Shown: positions 8,383 to 23,122 of the stretch, in pieces
How the letters are laid out: every line of letters starts with the position of its first letter
How positions within the stretch are numbered: position 1 is the first letter of the stretch
Origin: Variovorax paradoxus
GTDB taxonomy: Bacteria > Pseudomonadota > Gammaproteobacteria > Burkholderiales > Burkholderiaceae_C
Length of the DNA stretch: 64,000 nt
Assembly: GCF_009498455.1 (NCBI RefSeq)
Contig: NZ_CP045644.1
Span: forward strand, 1,054,001-1,118,000
Direction: 5' to 3'
Position numbers and translations under genes: made by a program
Notes under the pieces: generated by a model
What the model was told of the DNA's origin: nothing
The model's input: the letters and a program-made list of their open reading frames with translations, nothing else
The model's database searches: none

Positions 8383-10299
8383 TCAGATTTCGATCTTGGA
8401 GCCGAGTTCGACGACCGCGTTGTTCGGCAGGCCGAGGAAGGCCGCCGCACCGCTCGCGTTGTGGTGCATCTGCGCGAACAGCTTCTCGCGCCACGGCGCC
8501 ATGCCGCTACCGAGCGTGGGGATCACGACGTCGCGCGAGAGGAAGTAGCTGGTCGTCATCGGCTCGAGCTGGCAGCCGCGCATGCGCGCGTTGTCGAGCG
8601 CGCGCGGCAGGTCGATGTCGTTCTTGAAGCCGTAATGCACGATGACCTGCCAGCAGTGGTTGCCCAGTGCATCGATCTCGATACGCTTGTCCATCGGAAT
8701 CCAGGGCACCTCGTGGTTGCGCACGGTGACGAACATGTTCTGCTCGTGCAGCACCTTGTTGTGCTTGAGGTTGTGCAGCAGTGCGTTGGGCACCACGCCC
8801 GGTTCGGCCGTGAGGAACACGGCCGTGCCGTCGACGCGCGCGGGCGGGCTCATGAACACCGAGCCGAGGAACGACTTCAGGTCGATCGCGTCGGCGTGCT
8901 GCGCCTCGCCCATGAGGCGTCGGCCTTCCTTCCAGGTGATCATCAGCGTGAACACCGCACCACCGATCAGCAGCGGGAACCAGCCGCCTTCGAACAGCTT
9001 GAGCAGGTTCGAGGCAAAGAACAGGAAGTCGACGACGAAGAAGATCGCGGTCGCGCCGATGCACAGCGCCAGCGGCAGCTTCCACGCATAGCGGATCACG
9101 AAGAAGGTGAGGATCGTGGTGATCAGCATGTCGGTGGTCACCGCGATGCCGTAGGCCGCGGCCAGGCTGCTCGAGGTGCGGAACATCACGACCGCCAGCA
9201 CGATGGCCACGAACAGGCCCCAGTTGACCAGCGGAATGTAGATTTGCCCCGCCGTGCGCACGCTGGTGTGCTCGATGTTCAGGCGCGGCAGGTAGCCCAG
9301 CTGGATCACCTGGCGCGTGACGCTGAAGGCGCCGGTGATGAGCGCCTGCGAGGCGATCACCGTGGACAGCGTGGCCAGCAGCACCAGCGGAATGAGCGCC
9401 CATTCAGGCGCCATCATGAAGAACGGGTTCTTCACGGCCTCGGGGTTCTCCAGCAGCAGCGCACCCTGGCCCAGGTAGTTGAGCGTAAGCGCCGGCATGA
9501 CGACCGAGAACCACGCGATGCGGATCGGCTTCTTGCCGAAGTGGCCCAGGTCGGCGTACAGCGCTTCGGCGCCGGTCACGCACAGCACCATGGCGCCCAG
9601 CAGGATGAAGCTGGTGCCGGGGTTGTCCCAGATGAACTTCAGCGCGAACCAGGGGTTCAGCGCCTTGATGATCTCGGGGTGGTGCGCGATCTGCCACACG
9701 CCCAGCACGGCGATGGCCGCGAACCAGGCCAGCGTGATCGGGCCGAAGAACTTGCCGATGCCCGCCGTGCCGCGCTTTTGCACCGCGAACAGGCAGAACA
9801 GCACGACCAGCGTGATCGGGATCACGTAGTGCTTGAAGTGCGGCGACACCACCTCCAGGCCCTCGACCGCCGACAGCACCGAGATGGCCGGCGTGATCAC
9901 GCCGTCGCCGTAGAAGAGCGAAGTGCCAAAGATGCCGACGATCAGCAGCAGCTGGCGCAGCCTCGGCTTGTCGGTCACGGCCTGGGAGGCCAGCGCGAGC
10001 ATCGCGACCAGGCCGCCCTCGCCTTCGTTGTCGGCGCGCAGCACGAGCACGACGTACTTGATCGACACGATGACCGTGAGGGTCCAGAAGAACATCGACA
10101 GGATGCCGTAGACGTTCTCGACGGTGAACGGCACATGGCCGTGACCGAAGACTTCCTTGACCGCATAGAGAACGCTGGTGCCGATGTCGCCGTAGACGAC
10201 GCCGATGGCGCCGACGATGAGGCCGGCAGAGATGTTTTTGGGGGCTGACACGAGGTCGATGGGAAAAGGGCGGCTCGCAGTGATCGACGCGTCAGTCAC
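8383..10299 (-). CDS. kup: Low-affinity K+ uptake permease Kup
   Basis: A 638-residue K+/H+ symporter of the KUP/HAK/KT family. The N-terminal helix carries the family signature [15 protein letters not shown], followed by about 12 helices with [19 protein letters not shown] and [23 protein letters not shown] cytoplasmic C-terminal domain of about 180 residues ends with a [16 protein letters not shown] segment. Length is standard (E. coli Kup 622). It lies between gshA (107 bp upstream) and the benE-like gene (41 bp downstream). Kup usually works at low pH or moderate K+. The link with glutathione genes is discussed as a finding. Confidence 0.96.
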   Translation of the reverse strand: MTDASITASRPFPIDLVSAPKNISAGLIVGAIGVVYGDIGTSVLYAVKEVFGHGHVPFTVENVYGILSMFFWTLTVIVSIKYVVLVLRADNEGEGGLVAMLALASQAVTDKPRLRQLLLIVGIFGTSLFYGDGVITPAISVLSAVEGLEVVSPHFKHYVIPITLVVLFCLFAVQKRGTAGIGKFFGPITLAWFAAIAVLGVWQIAHHPEIIKALNPWFALKFIWDNPGTSFILLGAMVLCVTGAEALYADLGHFGKKPIRIAWFSVVMPALTLNYLGQGALLLENPEAVKNPFFMMAPEWALIPLVLLATLSTVIASQALITGAFSVTRQVIQLGYLPRLNIEHTSVRTAGQIYIPLVNWGLFVAIVLAVVMFRTSSSLAAAYGIAVTTDMLITTILTFFVIRYAWKLPLALCIGATAIFFVVDFLFFASNLLKLFEGGWFPLLIGGAVFTLMITWKEGRRLMGEAQHADAIDLKSFLGSVFMSPPARVDGTAVFLTAEPGVVPNALLHNLKHNKVLHEQNMFVTVRNHEVPWIPMDKRIEIDALGNHCWQVIVHYGFKNDIDLPRALDNARMRGCQLEPMTTSYFLSRDVVIPTLGSGMAPWREKLFAQMHHNASGAAAFLGLPNNAVVELGSKIEI

Positions 10300-10406
10300 G
10301 CCGGGATGCCGCGGCCGCGCCGCGCATCCCTCCGCCCTTTGGGTTCCTTTGCTGTGGGGCTGCTATTTTGCCGCTGCCCGCCCGCGCCGCAACCCGCCTT
10401 CGCCGC

Positions 10407-11723
10407 TCATTCGTAGATTTCGGCGTCCGGATCGGTCGCTTCCATCTCGTAGCTGGCCGCGACCATGGCCAGACGGCCCACCACGCCATACATGTAAAAA
10501 CGATTGGGGGCGCTGGCGCCGGGCTTGGCGCCCGGTTGCGGCAGCTGCGCGCTTTCCGAGAAAGCCAGCGGCACGTAGCTGGCGCCCGGCTGCTTGAGGT
10601 TCTCGTCGGCGGCGCGCTCGGCGTGCACGCGGTAGAAGCCGCCCACCACGTAGCGGTCCATCATGTAGACCACCGGCTCGGCCACGCCGTTGTGCACGCG
10701 CTCGTTGGTGAGCACGCCTTCCTGCACGATCAGCTCGGTGGGCTCGCGCAGGTCGCGCCCGGCGCTGGTCTTGGCGGGCGACGAGGTGGCGGTGCGCGAC
10801 TTGCCAATGAGCGCCTCGACCTCTTTCGCGTCGCGCACGGTCACGACGCCGGGGCTCCCGCTGCCGCTGTGGCCGCCCTTGACGACCACGAACGGCTTCT
10901 CGTTGATGCCGTATTCCTTGTACTTGCGGCGCACCTTGGTGAGCACCGCGTCGACATGGCTGGTGAGCACGTCGATGCCGCGGCCCTCGGCCACGTCGAC
11001 GCCTTCGGCGCGCGCGTAGATCGGGTTGATGAGCCACGGATCGATGCCCAGCAGCTTGCCGAAGCGCTTGCACAGCTCTTCATAGCTGTGCAAATGGTTG
11101 CTCTTGCGGCGCACCGACCAGCCCGCGTGCAGCGGCGGCAGCAGGTATTGCTCGTGCAGGTCTTCGAGGATGCCCGGCGTTCCTGCAGAAAGCTCGTTGT
11201 TCAGAAGAATTGTGCAGGGATCGAAGTTCTTCAGGCCCAGGCGGCGCTTGGAACGCACCACCGGTTCGAGCGTCACGGTCTCGCCGTTGGGCAACTCGAT
11301 CTTCTTGGGCGACTTGATGGCCGGATCGACGGAGCCGATGCGCACATTGAGGCCCGCCATGTGGAAGATGCGCACCAGTTGCGCGATGTTGGCGAGATAA
11401 AAGGTGTTTTTCGAGTGATTTTCAGGAATGACGAGCAGGTTGCGCGCCTCCGGACAGATCTTCTCGATGGCCGCCTGCGCAGCCTGCACCGCCAGCGGCA
11501 GCATTTCCTTGGTGAGGTTGTTCCAGCCGCCGGGGAACAGGTTGGTGTCGACCGGGGCGAGCTTGAAGCCCGCGTTTCGGATGTCGACGGCGCTGTAGAA
11601 CGGCGGCGTGTGCTCCATCCACTCGAGGCGGAACCAGCGCTCGATGGCGGGCGTCGAGTCGAGCACCCGCTGCTCCAGTTCGTTGATCGGGCCGGTCAGG
11701 GCAGTGACGAGATGCGGAACCAT
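10407..11723 (-). CDS. gshA: Glutamate-cysteine ligase, ferrooxidans/betaproteobacterial type
   Basis: A 438-residue enzyme for the first step of glutathione synthesis (glutamate plus cysteine to gamma-glutamylcysteine). It is not homologous in obvious motifs to E. coli GshA but matches the T. ferrooxidans-type family. Recognisable segments are WFRLEWMEHTPPFYSAVDIRN, KLAPVDTNLFPGGWNNL, VIPENHSKNTFYL, VVKGGHSGSGSPGVV (glycine-rich nucleotide loop) and MDRYVVGGFYRVH. It is the first gene of the minus-strand group gshA-kup-benE-like-gshB. The ATG at 11723 gives the usual MVPHLVTALTGP start. Confidence 0.93.
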   Translation of the reverse strand: MVPHLVTALTGPINELEQRVLDSTPAIERWFRLEWMEHTPPFYSAVDIRNAGFKLAPVDTNLFPGGWNNLTKEMLPLAVQAAQAAIEKICPEARNLLVIPENHSKNTFYLANIAQLVRIFHMAGLNVRIGSVDPAIKSPKKIELPNGETVTLEPVVRSKRRLGLKNFDPCTILLNNELSAGTPGILEDLHEQYLLPPLHAGWSVRRKSNHLHSYEELCKRFGKLLGIDPWLINPIYARAEGVDVAEGRGIDVLTSHVDAVLTKVRRKYKEYGINEKPFVVVKGGHSGSGSPGVVTVRDAKEVEALIGKSRTATSSPAKTSAGRDLREPTELIVQEGVLTNERVHNGVAEPVVYMMDRYVVGGFYRVHAERAADENLKQPGASYVPLAFSESAQLPQPGAKPGASAPNRFYMYGVVGRLAMVAASYEMEATDPDAEIYE

Positions 11724-11902
11724 GCAGCGGCCTTGTTGGTTTTGTGCTTAAAGGTGGAGTGGAATTGTAGGATTTGGGGATGGCCGCCCCGATGACAAGC
11801 AGCCAAAGAGAACAAAGCACCCCAATCCACAACACACGTTGCAAGAACACCGCGGCACGGGCCGCGCCGCCGGCCCGATGGCCCCGGCCCTTCGGACCCC
11901 GA

Positions 11903-13204
11903 CTAGCTGCGGACTTCGCCCTGCCCCAGCACCACGTACTTGAGCGAGGTCAGGCCTTCGATGCCGACCGGGCCGCGCGCATGGAACTTGTCGGTGCTGA
12001 TGCCGATTTCGGCGCCCAGCCCGTACTCGAAACCGTCTGCGAAGCGCGTGCTCGCATTCACCATCACGCTGGCCGAATCGACCTCGCGCAGGAAGCGCTG
12101 GGCATTGATGTGGTCGCGCGTGACGATGGCGTCGGTGTGGTGGCTCGAGTAGCGGTTGATGTGCGCAATGGCCTCATCGACGCCCGCCACCACCTTGATG
12201 CTGATGACGGCGGCCAGGTATTCCTCGGACCAGTCGGACTCGACCGCATCAAGCACCTTGGCCTGCGGATGGTGCGCCTCGCTGGCGCGCAGGATGGCGG
12301 CAGCGGCCGGGTCGCAGCGCATTTCGACGCCCTTGGCGGCGAAGACGGCGGCGATCTCGGGCAGGAAGTGGTCGGCCACCGAGGCCGACACCAGCAGGCC
12401 TTCGGCGGCGTTGCAGGGGCTGTACTTCTGGGTCTTGGCGTTGTCGACGATGCGCAGCGCCATGTCGAACTCGGCCGTGTCGTCCACGTACACGTGGCAG
12501 TTGCCGTCCAGGTGCTTGATGACGGGCACCTTGGCGTCGCGGCTGATGCGCTCGATGAGGCCCTTGCCGCCGCGCGGAATGATCACGTCGACGAATTCGG
12601 GCATGGCGATGAGCTGGCCCACGGCTTCGCGGTCGGTGGTCTGCACCAGCTGCACCGCCTCGACCGGCAGGCCGGCTTCGGCCAGCGCCTCGGACACCAG
12701 CAGCGCCAGCGCCTTGTTCGACTCGATGGCTTCCGAGCCGCCGCGCAGGATGGCGGCATTGCCGCTCTTGATCGCGAGGCTCGCGGCCTCGATGGTCACG
12801 TTGGGGCGGCTCTCGTAGATCATGCCGAAGACGCCGATCGGCACGCGCATCTGGCCCACGCGGATGCCGCTGGGCTGCTGCTTCATGCCGATGATTTCGC
12901 CGATCACGTCGGCCATGCCGGCCAGCTGCTCGCAGCCTTCGGCCACGGTTTCGAGGACCTTGGGCGTGAGCTTGAGCCGGTCGACCATCGGGGCCGACAG
13001 GCCGGCGGCCGTGGCGCGCTCCAGGTCCTTCTGGTTGGCAGCAGCCAGCTCGGGGCCGACTTCGCGCAGGCGCCGGGCCAGCGCCTTCAGTGCTCTGTTT
13101 TTGGTAGCTGCATCCGCACGGGCCATGAGGAATGCAGCGGCTTTGGCTTGCAGACCGAGGGTCTGCATGTGCTCGCTGACGTTGAACGCGTTCATAGCCG
13201 GCAT
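11903..13204 (-). CDS. proA: Gamma-glutamyl phosphate reductase (proline biosynthesis)
   Basis: A 433-residue NADPH-dependent enzyme that reduces gamma-glutamyl phosphate to glutamate-5-semialdehyde, the second step of proline synthesis. The aldehyde dehydrogenase-like fold is visible: [17 protein letters not shown], the [12 protein letters not shown] nucleotide segment, [22 protein letters not shown], and the catalytic Cys in [11 protein letters not shown]. The C-terminal motif [30 protein letters not shown] is typical. An alternative ATG lies at 13195 ([10 protein letters not shown]); 13204 has a weak GGGAA upstream. It is the last gene of leuS-lptE-holA-proA and is separated from holA by two hairpins. 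Confidence 0.96.
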   Translation of the reverse strand: MPAMNAFNVSEHMQTLGLQAKAAAFLMARADAATKNRALKALARRLREVGPELAAANQKDLERATAAGLSAPMVDRLKLTPKVLETVAEGCEQLAGMADVIGEIIGMKQQPSGIRVGQMRVPIGVFGMIYESRPNVTIEAASLAIKSGNAAILRGGSEAIESNKALALLVSEALAEAGLPVEAVQLVQTTDREAVGQLIAMPEFVDVIIPRGGKGLIERISRDAKVPVIKHLDGNCHVYVDDTAEFDMALRIVDNAKTQKYSPCNAAEGLLVSASVADHFLPEIAAVFAAKGVEMRCDPAAAAILRASEAHHPQAKVLDAVESDWSEEYLAAVISIKVVAGVDEAIAHINRYSSHHTDAIVTRDHINAQRFLREVDSASVMVNASTRFADGFEYGLGAEIGISTDKFHARGPVGIEGLTSLKYVVLGQGEVRS

Positions 13205-13212
13205 TTTCCCAC

Positions 13213-13263
13213 GCGGACCTTCGGTCCGGCTGACGCGGGCCTTTTGCCGTCTACAGACGGCAA
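13213..13263. repeat. Two adjacent hairpins between holA and proA
   Basis: CGGACC-TTC-GGTCCG (13214-13228) is followed by a near-perfect palindrome with 9-bp arms, TTGCCGTCT-AC-AGACGGCAA (13244-13263). Neither has a T-run on either strand, so they do not look like simple terminators. They sit in the proA leader and may stabilise RNA ends or tune read-through from holA. Confidence 0.6.
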
Positions 13264-13270
13264 GCGGACG

Positions 13271-14341
13271 TCAGGCGCGGCGTGGCGCCGAGGCCGTGCT
13301 GCAGGCGCGGCACAGCATCAGCGCCAGCCGCTGCAGCGCCTGCCAGCCGCTGGCGGGCCAGTCGGGCTGCTTCAGGCCCTTGCAGATGCCGTCGACCAGG
13401 TGGGCCGCGCGCAGCAGGCGGGTCAGCATGCGGTCGTCCAGGCGCGGCAGCACGCGTTCGAAGGCGCGCTCGCGCGGGCCCCAGATGCGGTTCTCGCGCA
13501 GCGCCATCGGCAGCGGGCGGCCGGCGGCCATGGCGTCCTTCACGCGCTTGAGGGCGCGGATGTCCTCGGCGATCGTGTAGTGCACCAGCACCTCGGCTTC
13601 GCCCTCGGCCTGCAGGCCGTCGAGCATGCGCGCCACGCGCTGCGGGTTGCCGGCCAGCACGGCCTCGGAGAGCTTGAACACGTCGTAGCGCGCCACGTTG
13701 TTGACGGCGCCCTCGACCTGCTCCCAGCTCAGCTCGCCGGCCGGGTGCAGCAGTGCAAGTTTCTGGATTTCCTGGTGCGCGGCGAGCAGGTTGCCTTCGA
13801 CGCGGTCGGCAAAGAACTGCAGCGTGCGCTGCCCTTCGTCGCCGGGCATCACGCGCTGGTTCTGCAGCCCGAGGCGCTGGGCGATCCATTGCGGCAGCGC
13901 GGCGCGCTCGATCGGGTCGACCTGGAGGCTCACGCCGTTGTTCTCGAGCGCCGAGAACCACGCACCGGTGCGCGTGGCCTTGTCCAGGCGCGGCAGCATC
14001 ACCAGCGTGAGCGTGCTGTCGTTGCCGGGCGCGGCCTCGGCCAGCTGCTGCAGCGCGACGCTGCCGTCCTTGCCGGGCTTGCCCGACGGAATGCGGATCT
14101 CGACGATCTGCTTGTCGGCGAACAGCGAGAGCGAGCCTCCGGCCGCGAGCACCGCGCTCCAATCGAAGTGCGCGCCAGCCACGGTGTACGAGCTGCGCTC
14201 GGTGTGGCCCTGGGCGCGCGCGGCGGCGCGGATGGCGTCGGCCGCCTCCTGCGCGAGCAACGGCTCATCGCCGTGGATCGTGTAAAGCGGCTTCAGGCCC
14301 TTTTGCAGGTGGGCGCCGAGCTGGGCACTGGCAAGTTGCAT
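13271..14341 (-). CDS. holA: DNA polymerase III delta subunit
   Basis: A 356-residue clamp-loader delta subunit, the wrench that opens the beta sliding clamp. The N-terminal AAA+-like domain starts MQLASAQLGAHLQKGLKPLYTIHGDEPLLAQEAADAIR in segments, with the typical YTIHGDEPLL block and no functional Walker A, as expected for delta. Later segments include LPRLDKATRTGAWFSAL, LQNQRVMPGDEGQRTLQFFADRVEGNLLAAHQEIQKL in parts, and a C-terminal collar domain with LHYTIAEDIRAL-like helices. It sits 20 bp downstream of lptE, the same order (leuS-lptE-holA) as in E. coli, where nadD, not proA, follows. Confidence 0.94.
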   Translation of the reverse strand: MQLASAQLGAHLQKGLKPLYTIHGDEPLLAQEAADAIRAAARAQGHTERSSYTVAGAHFDWSAVLAAGGSLSLFADKQIVEIRIPSGKPGKDGSVALQQLAEAAPGNDSTLTLVMLPRLDKATRTGAWFSALENNGVSLQVDPIERAALPQWIAQRLGLQNQRVMPGDEGQRTLQFFADRVEGNLLAAHQEIQKLALLHPAGELSWEQVEGAVNNVARYDVFKLSEAVLAGNPQRVARMLDGLQAEGEAEVLVHYTIAEDIRALKRVKDAMAAGRPLPMALRENRIWGPRERAFERVLPRLDDRMLTRLLRAAHLVDGICKGLKQPDWPASGWQALQRLALMLCRACSTASAPRRA

Positions 14342-14361
14342 TGAAAGAACGGAAGCGAGGC

Positions 14362-14883
14362 TTACAGGGACTGCACCGCCGCCAGCCGGCGCATCAACTG
14401 CTGCGCGATGTCGGCCTGCATGTCGCGGTACAGCAGATCGGCCTCGCTCTCCTTGGCCAGCGCATTGGTTTCGTTGAAGCTCAGGTCGCGCGTCTGCGAG
14501 ACCTCGGAGGCGGCCAGCAATTCCTTGCCGCCCGGTGTTCGCAGGCTGAAGCGGGCGCGCAGGCGCAATTGCACCTCGCGCACCAGACCAGCGGAATTGG
14601 TCGAGATGACGAACCGGTCGCGGTCCTCGCCCAGCACGACGAGCACGGCGTCGGCGGTGCCCGCCTCTTCCTTGGGCACCAGCCGCACGTTGCCGGCCGC
14701 GCGCAGCTCGCGCCGCAGCTGGTTGATGAGCGCCGTATTGCCTTCGAGCGACAGCGTCTTGAACGCGAAGGTCGGCGCCTGGCGCAGTGCGAAGCCGCAG
14801 CCGGACAGCACCAGCGAAGCGCCTGCGACGCCGAGGCCCAGGAGAAAGCCGCGGCGCGGCTGCGAGGCATTGCGAATGTTCAT
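14362..14883 (-). CDS. lptE: LPS-assembly lipoprotein LptE
   Basis: A 173-residue outer-membrane lipoprotein that plugs the LptD barrel during lipopolysaccharide export. It begins MNIRNASQPRRGFLLGLG and carries a lipobox LSGC at about residues 26-29, after a short hydrophobic segment. The mature part opens GFALRQAPTFAFKTL, the usual LptE start, and contains the SQTRDLSFNETNALAKE segment typical of betaproteobacterial members. The start codon at 14883 is chosen because it puts the signal peptide at the N-terminus. The gap to leuS is 35 bp, consistent with co-transcription. Confidence 0.92.
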   Translation of the reverse strand: MNIRNASQPRRGFLLGLGVAGASLVLSGCGFALRQAPTFAFKTLSLEGNTALINQLRRELRAAGNVRLVPKEEAGTADAVLVVLGEDRDRFVISTNSAGLVREVQLRLRARFSLRTPGGKELLAASEVSQTRDLSFNETNALAKESEADLLYRDMQADIAQQLMRRLAAVQSL

Positions 14884-14918
14884 GCGTCTGTCGTTTCCGT
14901 CGTTCTGCAGAGTCTGTG

Positions 14919-17549
14919 TCAGATGACCACGTTGACCAGGCGCCCGGGCACCACGATCACGCGCTTGGGCGGCGCGCCTTCGGCGAAGTTGACGAAGTCG
15001 TCGCAGGCGAGCGCCAGACGCTCGATCTCGTCCTTCGAGGCACCGGCGGGCACGAGCAGCTTGCCGCGCAGCTTGCCGTTGACCTGCAGCATGAGTTCGA
15101 CCTCGTCCTGCGCCAGTGCGGCCACGTCGACCACGGGCCAGGGCGCGTCGAGCAGGTCGCCCGATGCCTTGTCGTAGCCGAGCTGTTGCCAGAGCTGGTG
15201 CGCGATGTGCGGCGTGGCCGGGTACAGGCAGCGCAGCAGGATGCCGAAGCCCTCGCGCGCGGCGGCCGCGTCGCCCGCGCTGCCGTCGGGCTTGAAGCCT
15301 TCGAGCGCGTTGAGCAGCTTCATCGTGCCCGACACCACGGTGTTGTATTGCATGCGCTGGTAGTCGTAGTCGATCTGGCGCAGCACGGTGTGCACCTCGC
15401 GGCGCAACGCCTGGGCGGGCTTGCCGAAGCTCTGGCCGGCGAGCGCCACCGGCGCCACGTCGGCCTGGGCCACGCCGTAGTTCCACACGCGGCGCAGGAA
15501 GCGGTAGCTGCCTTCGACGGCCGCGTCGTTCCACTCGAGCGTGGCTTCGGGCGGCGCGGTGAACATGGTGTACAGGCGCGCGGTGTCGGCGCCGTACTTC
15601 TCGATGAGGTCCTGCGGGTCGACGCCGTTGCGTTCGCTCTTGCCCATCTTGCCCACGCCGCCGTACTCGACCTTCGTGCCGTCGGCCAGCGTGCCGCCGG
15701 TGATGCGACCCTGCGCGTCGAGCACCGCCGTGACTTCGAGCGGCGGGAAGTAGTCCTTGCCGCCCTTCTCGTTGCGCTTGTAGAAGATGTGGTTGAGCAC
15801 CATGCCCTGCGTGAGCAGCTTGGCGAAGGGCTCGTCGGCCTTCACGAGGCCCAGGTCGCGCATGACCTTGGTCCAGAAGCGCGCGTACAGCAGGTGAAGA
15901 ATCGCATGCTCGATGCCGCCGATGTACTGGTCCATCGGCATCCAGTAGTCGGCGCCCTCGGCGACCATGGCCTGGTCGTTCTTGGGGTCGCAGTAGCGCA
16001 TGAAGTACCACGACGAATCGACGAAGGTGTCCATCGTGTCGGTCTCGCGCCGCGCGGCCTTGCCGCACACCGGGCACACCACGCCGGCGTGGAAGCCTTC
16101 GTGCTTGGCCAGCGGGTTGCCCGAGCCGTCGGGCACGCAGTCGGTCGGCAGCACCACGGGCAGGTCCTTCTCGGGGACCGGCACCGCGCCGTGTTCGTCG
16201 CAATGGATGATCGGGATCGGCGTGCCCCAGTAGCGCTGGCGGCTCACGCCCCAGTCGCGCAGGCGCCAGGTGGTCTGCAGCTCGCCCAGGCCCTTCTGGC
16301 CCAGCGCATGCGCCACGGCGGCCACGGCCTCCTTGTAGGTCATGCCGCTGAAGTTGTCGGAGTTGATGGTCACGCCGCGCTGCTTGTCGCCGTACCAGTC
16401 CTGCCACTTGTGATAGTCGAAGTGCGGTTCGTCGTCGACCAGCACGACCTGGATGATCTCGATGCCGTACTTGTTGGCGAAGGCAAAGTCGCGTTCGTCG
16501 TGCGCGGGCACGCCCATCACGGCGCCGTCGCCGTAGTTGATGAGCACGTAGTTGCCGACCCACACCGGCACCTGTTCGTCGGTGATCGGGTGCGTCACGG
16601 TCAGGCCCGTGGGCACGCCCTTCTTCTCCTGCGTGGCCAGCTCGGCTTCGGTGGTGCCGCCGCCCTTGCATTCCTCGATGAAGGCCGCGACCTTCGGATC
16701 GAGCGTGGCGGCGTGCGCCGCCAGCGGATGCTCGGGCGCGACGGCGCAGAAGGTGACGCCCATGATGGTGTCGGCACGCGTGGTGAACACGTACATGCGG
16801 CCGTCCTGGATGAGCTTGCCGCTCGCATCCTTGATGTCATGCGTGAAGGCGAAGCGCAGGCCCTCGCTCTTGCCGATCCAGTTTTCCTGCATCAGCTTGA
16901 CGCGCTCGGGCCAGCCCGGCAGCTTGTGCTGGGTGTGCTCGAGCAGTTCTTCGGCGTAGTCGCTGATCTTCAGGTAGTAGCCGGGGATCTCGCGGCGCTC
17001 GACGGTGGCGCCGGTGCGCCAGCCCTTGCCGTCGATCACCTGCTCGTTGGCCAGCACGGTCTGGTCGACCGGGTCCCAGTTGACGACCTGGGTCTTGCGG
17101 TAGGCAATGCCCTTTTCGAGCATCTTCAGGAACAGCCACTGGTTCCACTTGTAGTAGCTCGGATCGCAGGTGGCGATCTCGCGGCTCCAGTCGATCGCCA
17201 GGCCCATGGCCTGGAGCTGGCCCTTCATGTAGGCGATGTTCTCGTAGGTCCACTTGGCCGGCGGCACGCCGTTCTTGAGCGCCGCGTTCTCGGCCGGCAG
17301 GCCGAAGGCGTCCCAGCCCATGGGCATCAGCACGTTGTAGCCGCTCATGCGCAGGTAGCGCGTGAGCATGTCGTTGATCGTGTAGTTGCGCACGTGGCCC
17401 ATGTGCAGCTTGCCGCTGGGGTACGGCAGCATCGAACAGGCGTAGTACTTCTTGCGACCCGTGTCCTCGGTGACACGGTAGACATCGGCGGCGCGCCATT
17501 GCGCCTGGGCAGCGGACTCGACGTCGCTGGGTTTGTAGCTGGGGTTCAT
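14919..17549 (-). CDS. leuS: Leucyl-tRNA synthetase
   Basis: An 876-residue class Ia aminoacyl-tRNA synthetase. It carries the HIGH-like motif HMGHVRNY (with [12 protein letters not shown] before it), a zinc/CP1 editing region with [14 protein letters not shown] following, and [11 protein letters not shown] as the KMSKS-like motif. The C-terminal anticodon-binding helices end in ..[22 protein letters not shown], with a LeuRS-specific extension. The ATG at 17549 ([15 protein letters not shown]) is the family start; the open frame extends upstream but is Arg/Pro-rich and unlike LeuRS. It heads leuS-lptE-holA-proA. Confidence 0.98.
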   Translation of the reverse strand: MNPSYKPSDVESAAQAQWRAADVYRVTEDTGRKKYYACSMLPYPSGKLHMGHVRNYTINDMLTRYLRMSGYNVLMPMGWDAFGLPAENAALKNGVPPAKWTYENIAYMKGQLQAMGLAIDWSREIATCDPSYYKWNQWLFLKMLEKGIAYRKTQVVNWDPVDQTVLANEQVIDGKGWRTGATVERREIPGYYLKISDYAEELLEHTQHKLPGWPERVKLMQENWIGKSEGLRFAFTHDIKDASGKLIQDGRMYVFTTRADTIMGVTFCAVAPEHPLAAHAATLDPKVAAFIEECKGGGTTEAELATQEKKGVPTGLTVTHPITDEQVPVWVGNYVLINYGDGAVMGVPAHDERDFAFANKYGIEIIQVVLVDDEPHFDYHKWQDWYGDKQRGVTINSDNFSGMTYKEAVAAVAHALGQKGLGELQTTWRLRDWGVSRQRYWGTPIPIIHCDEHGAVPVPEKDLPVVLPTDCVPDGSGNPLAKHEGFHAGVVCPVCGKAARRETDTMDTFVDSSWYFMRYCDPKNDQAMVAEGADYWMPMDQYIGGIEHAILHLLYARFWTKVMRDLGLVKADEPFAKLLTQGMVLNHIFYKRNEKGGKDYFPPLEVTAVLDAQGRITGGTLADGTKVEYGGVGKMGKSERNGVDPQDLIEKYGADTARLYTMFTAPPEATLEWNDAAVEGSYRFLRRVWNYGVAQADVAPVALAGQSFGKPAQALRREVHTVLRQIDYDYQRMQYNTVVSGTMKLLNALEGFKPDGSAGDAAAAREGFGILLRCLYPATPHIAHQLWQQLGYDKASGDLLDAPWPVVDVAALAQDEVELMLQVNGKLRGKLLVPAGASKDEIERLALACDDFVNFAEGAPPKRVIVVPGRLVNVVI

Positions 17550-17634
17550 GACATCTCGGCAGGGCCCGGCTCGACGGCGGCCGGGAAGGCGGATTATCGC
17601 GCCGCGCGTGATCGCCCCCGGCCCCGTGCCGGAA

Positions 17635-19119
17635 TCAGGCCCTTTCCTGCGGCGGCGGGGCGGGCGTCCACTCGTCGCCGAACAGTTCCGGCTCGCTGTA
17701 GGCCTGCAGGTTCGCCCAGTGGTGGGCCGCATCTTCCCGGTAGAACAGGCTGGCCAGCCCCGACGCCAGGCGCCGCGCGCCGTCGCTGATGGCCGGAATG
17801 TCGCCCGACACCGTGCCGTGCGACAGCGCCGCCGGGTAGCAGAAGCAGTGGATGCGATCCAGCCCCGGGCAGGCGCCGGGCGCGTTTTCCTGGAATTCGA
17901 AGGCCGGCCCGAGGTCGGGCGAATCGGTCAGTTCGCGGTCTTCGTCACCGGGCGCGGGCGTGAAACGATCTTTCCAGGTGCGAATGTGGGCGGCAATGCC
18001 CGCGAATTCGGGGCGGGCGGCCCAGTCGACCTGGAAACCGGTCGACACGATCAGGAAGTCGAATGCGAAGTCGCCCTTGGGCGTGGTCACGCGCAGCGCC
18101 TCGCCCTGCGGCGCCACGGCCAGGACGGGGCAACCGAAGTTGAAAAAGGCGTTGGCATGCCGCGACACCCGCAGCGTGCTGCCGTGCGGCGGCGGCACGT
18201 TCAGCACGTTGATGTAGTGGCGGATGCGCCATTTGAGTTCGTCGGGCAGGTCGTAATGCCCCTGCGTGAGCCCCGGCACGCCGGCGCCCTTGCCCTTGTT
18301 GACGCGCGGCAGGTCGGGCCGGCGGATCAGCAGCTCGACGCTGTGCGCGCCGGCCTCGAGCGCCGTGGCGGCACTGTCCATGGCCGAGGAGCCCGCGCCG
18401 ACCACGCCCACGCGCAGGCCCTTGAGGCGGCCGTAGTCCATCTCGTCGGACGAATGCGCCCACCTGGCGCGCGGCAGGCCGTCCACGAACGCGGGCACGG
18501 CCGGACCGCCGAGGCCGTCGCGGCCGGTGGCCAGCACGACGCGGCGCGCCAGCACGCGGCGTTCGCCGTCGGGCGTGCGCAGGTCCAGGCGCACGGCGCT
18601 GGTGTCGGGCAGCGGCTGCAGGCCGGTGACGGCGGTGTCGTTGCGCACGTCCACGCCCATCACGCGGCGGTACCAGACCAGGTAGTCCATCCACTGCAGG
18701 CGCGGGATCTTGTCCATCGCGGCCCAGGCCTCGGTGCCGAACTGGGCCTCGAACCAGGCACGGAAGGTCAGCGAGGGCAGCCCCAGCGCAGGGCCCGTGA
18801 GTTCCTTGGGCGAGCGCAGGGTTTCCATGCGCGCCGTGGTGGCCCAGGGGCCTTCGCGGCCGGCCGGCGCGCGGTCGAAGATCACGGCTCGGATGCCCTG
18901 CTGCGCCAGCGCGCCTGCCGCGGCCAGCCCGGCCTGGCCGCCGCCGATGATGGCCACGTCGAGCACGGGCTCGCCGGCGATCTGGCGCGGCGGCACCCAG
19001 GCGCGGGCGGGCCAGCCGAGGTAGTCAAGGTCCTGGGCGAGCCGGCGTTCGAGCGCGGCGAGGCCGATGGGTCGGGCGGAAGGAGCGGAGGGGGAGAAAG
19101 CGGGGTCGTCGGTGGTCAT
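17635..19119 (-). CDS. FAD/NAD(P)-binding flavoprotein monooxygenase-like
   Basis: A 494-residue flavoprotein with two Rossmann motifs: [13 protein letters not shown] (FAD, about residues 56-68) and [14 protein letters not shown] (NADPH, about residue 245). An ATG-like motif VVLATGRDG and the closing segment [10 protein letters not shown] follow. This architecture resembles class B flavin monooxygenases (FMO/BVMO group), although the exact FMO fingerprint FxGxxxHxxxY/F was not clear; [10 protein letters not shown] is at that position. The substrate is unknown. It is 85 bp upstream of leuS on the same strand, and divergent from the glycogen cluster (130-bp intergenic). It may be transcribed separately from leuS. 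Confidence 0.78.
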   Translation of the reverse strand: MTTDDPAFSPSAPSARPIGLAALERRLAQDLDYLGWPARAWVPPRQIAGEPVLDVAIIGGGQAGLAAAGALAQQGIRAVIFDRAPAGREGPWATTARMETLRSPKELTGPALGLPSLTFRAWFEAQFGTEAWAAMDKIPRLQWMDYLVWYRRVMGVDVRNDTAVTGLQPLPDTSAVRLDLRTPDGERRVLARRVVLATGRDGLGGPAVPAFVDGLPRARWAHSSDEMDYGRLKGLRVGVVGAGSSAMDSAATALEAGAHSVELLIRRPDLPRVNKGKGAGVPGLTQGHYDLPDELKWRIRHYINVLNVPPPHGSTLRVSRHANAFFNFGCPVLAVAPQGEALRVTTPKGDFAFDFLIVSTGFQVDWAARPEFAGIAAHIRTWKDRFTPAPGDEDRELTDSPDLGPAFEFQENAPGACPGLDRIHCFCYPAALSHGTVSGDIPAISDGARRLASGLASLFYREDAAHHWANLQAYSEPELFGDEWTPAPPPQERA

Positions 19120-19249
19120 CGGTCGGGGGCGGGACGGCAGCGTCCCGCCCTGCTGAATTTACCCACTTCTTGCGCGGCGGCTGTCCGCATCAGCGTACTG
19201 CTGGCCCGGATTTCGCATGCCACAATGAATTTCGACCACAGGGGCAGGC

Positions 19250-20917
<1,668 letters not shown>

Positions 20918-20922
20918 ACCCC

Positions 20923-23109
<2,187 letters not shown>

Positions 23110-23122
23110 AACGCTCTGTGCT

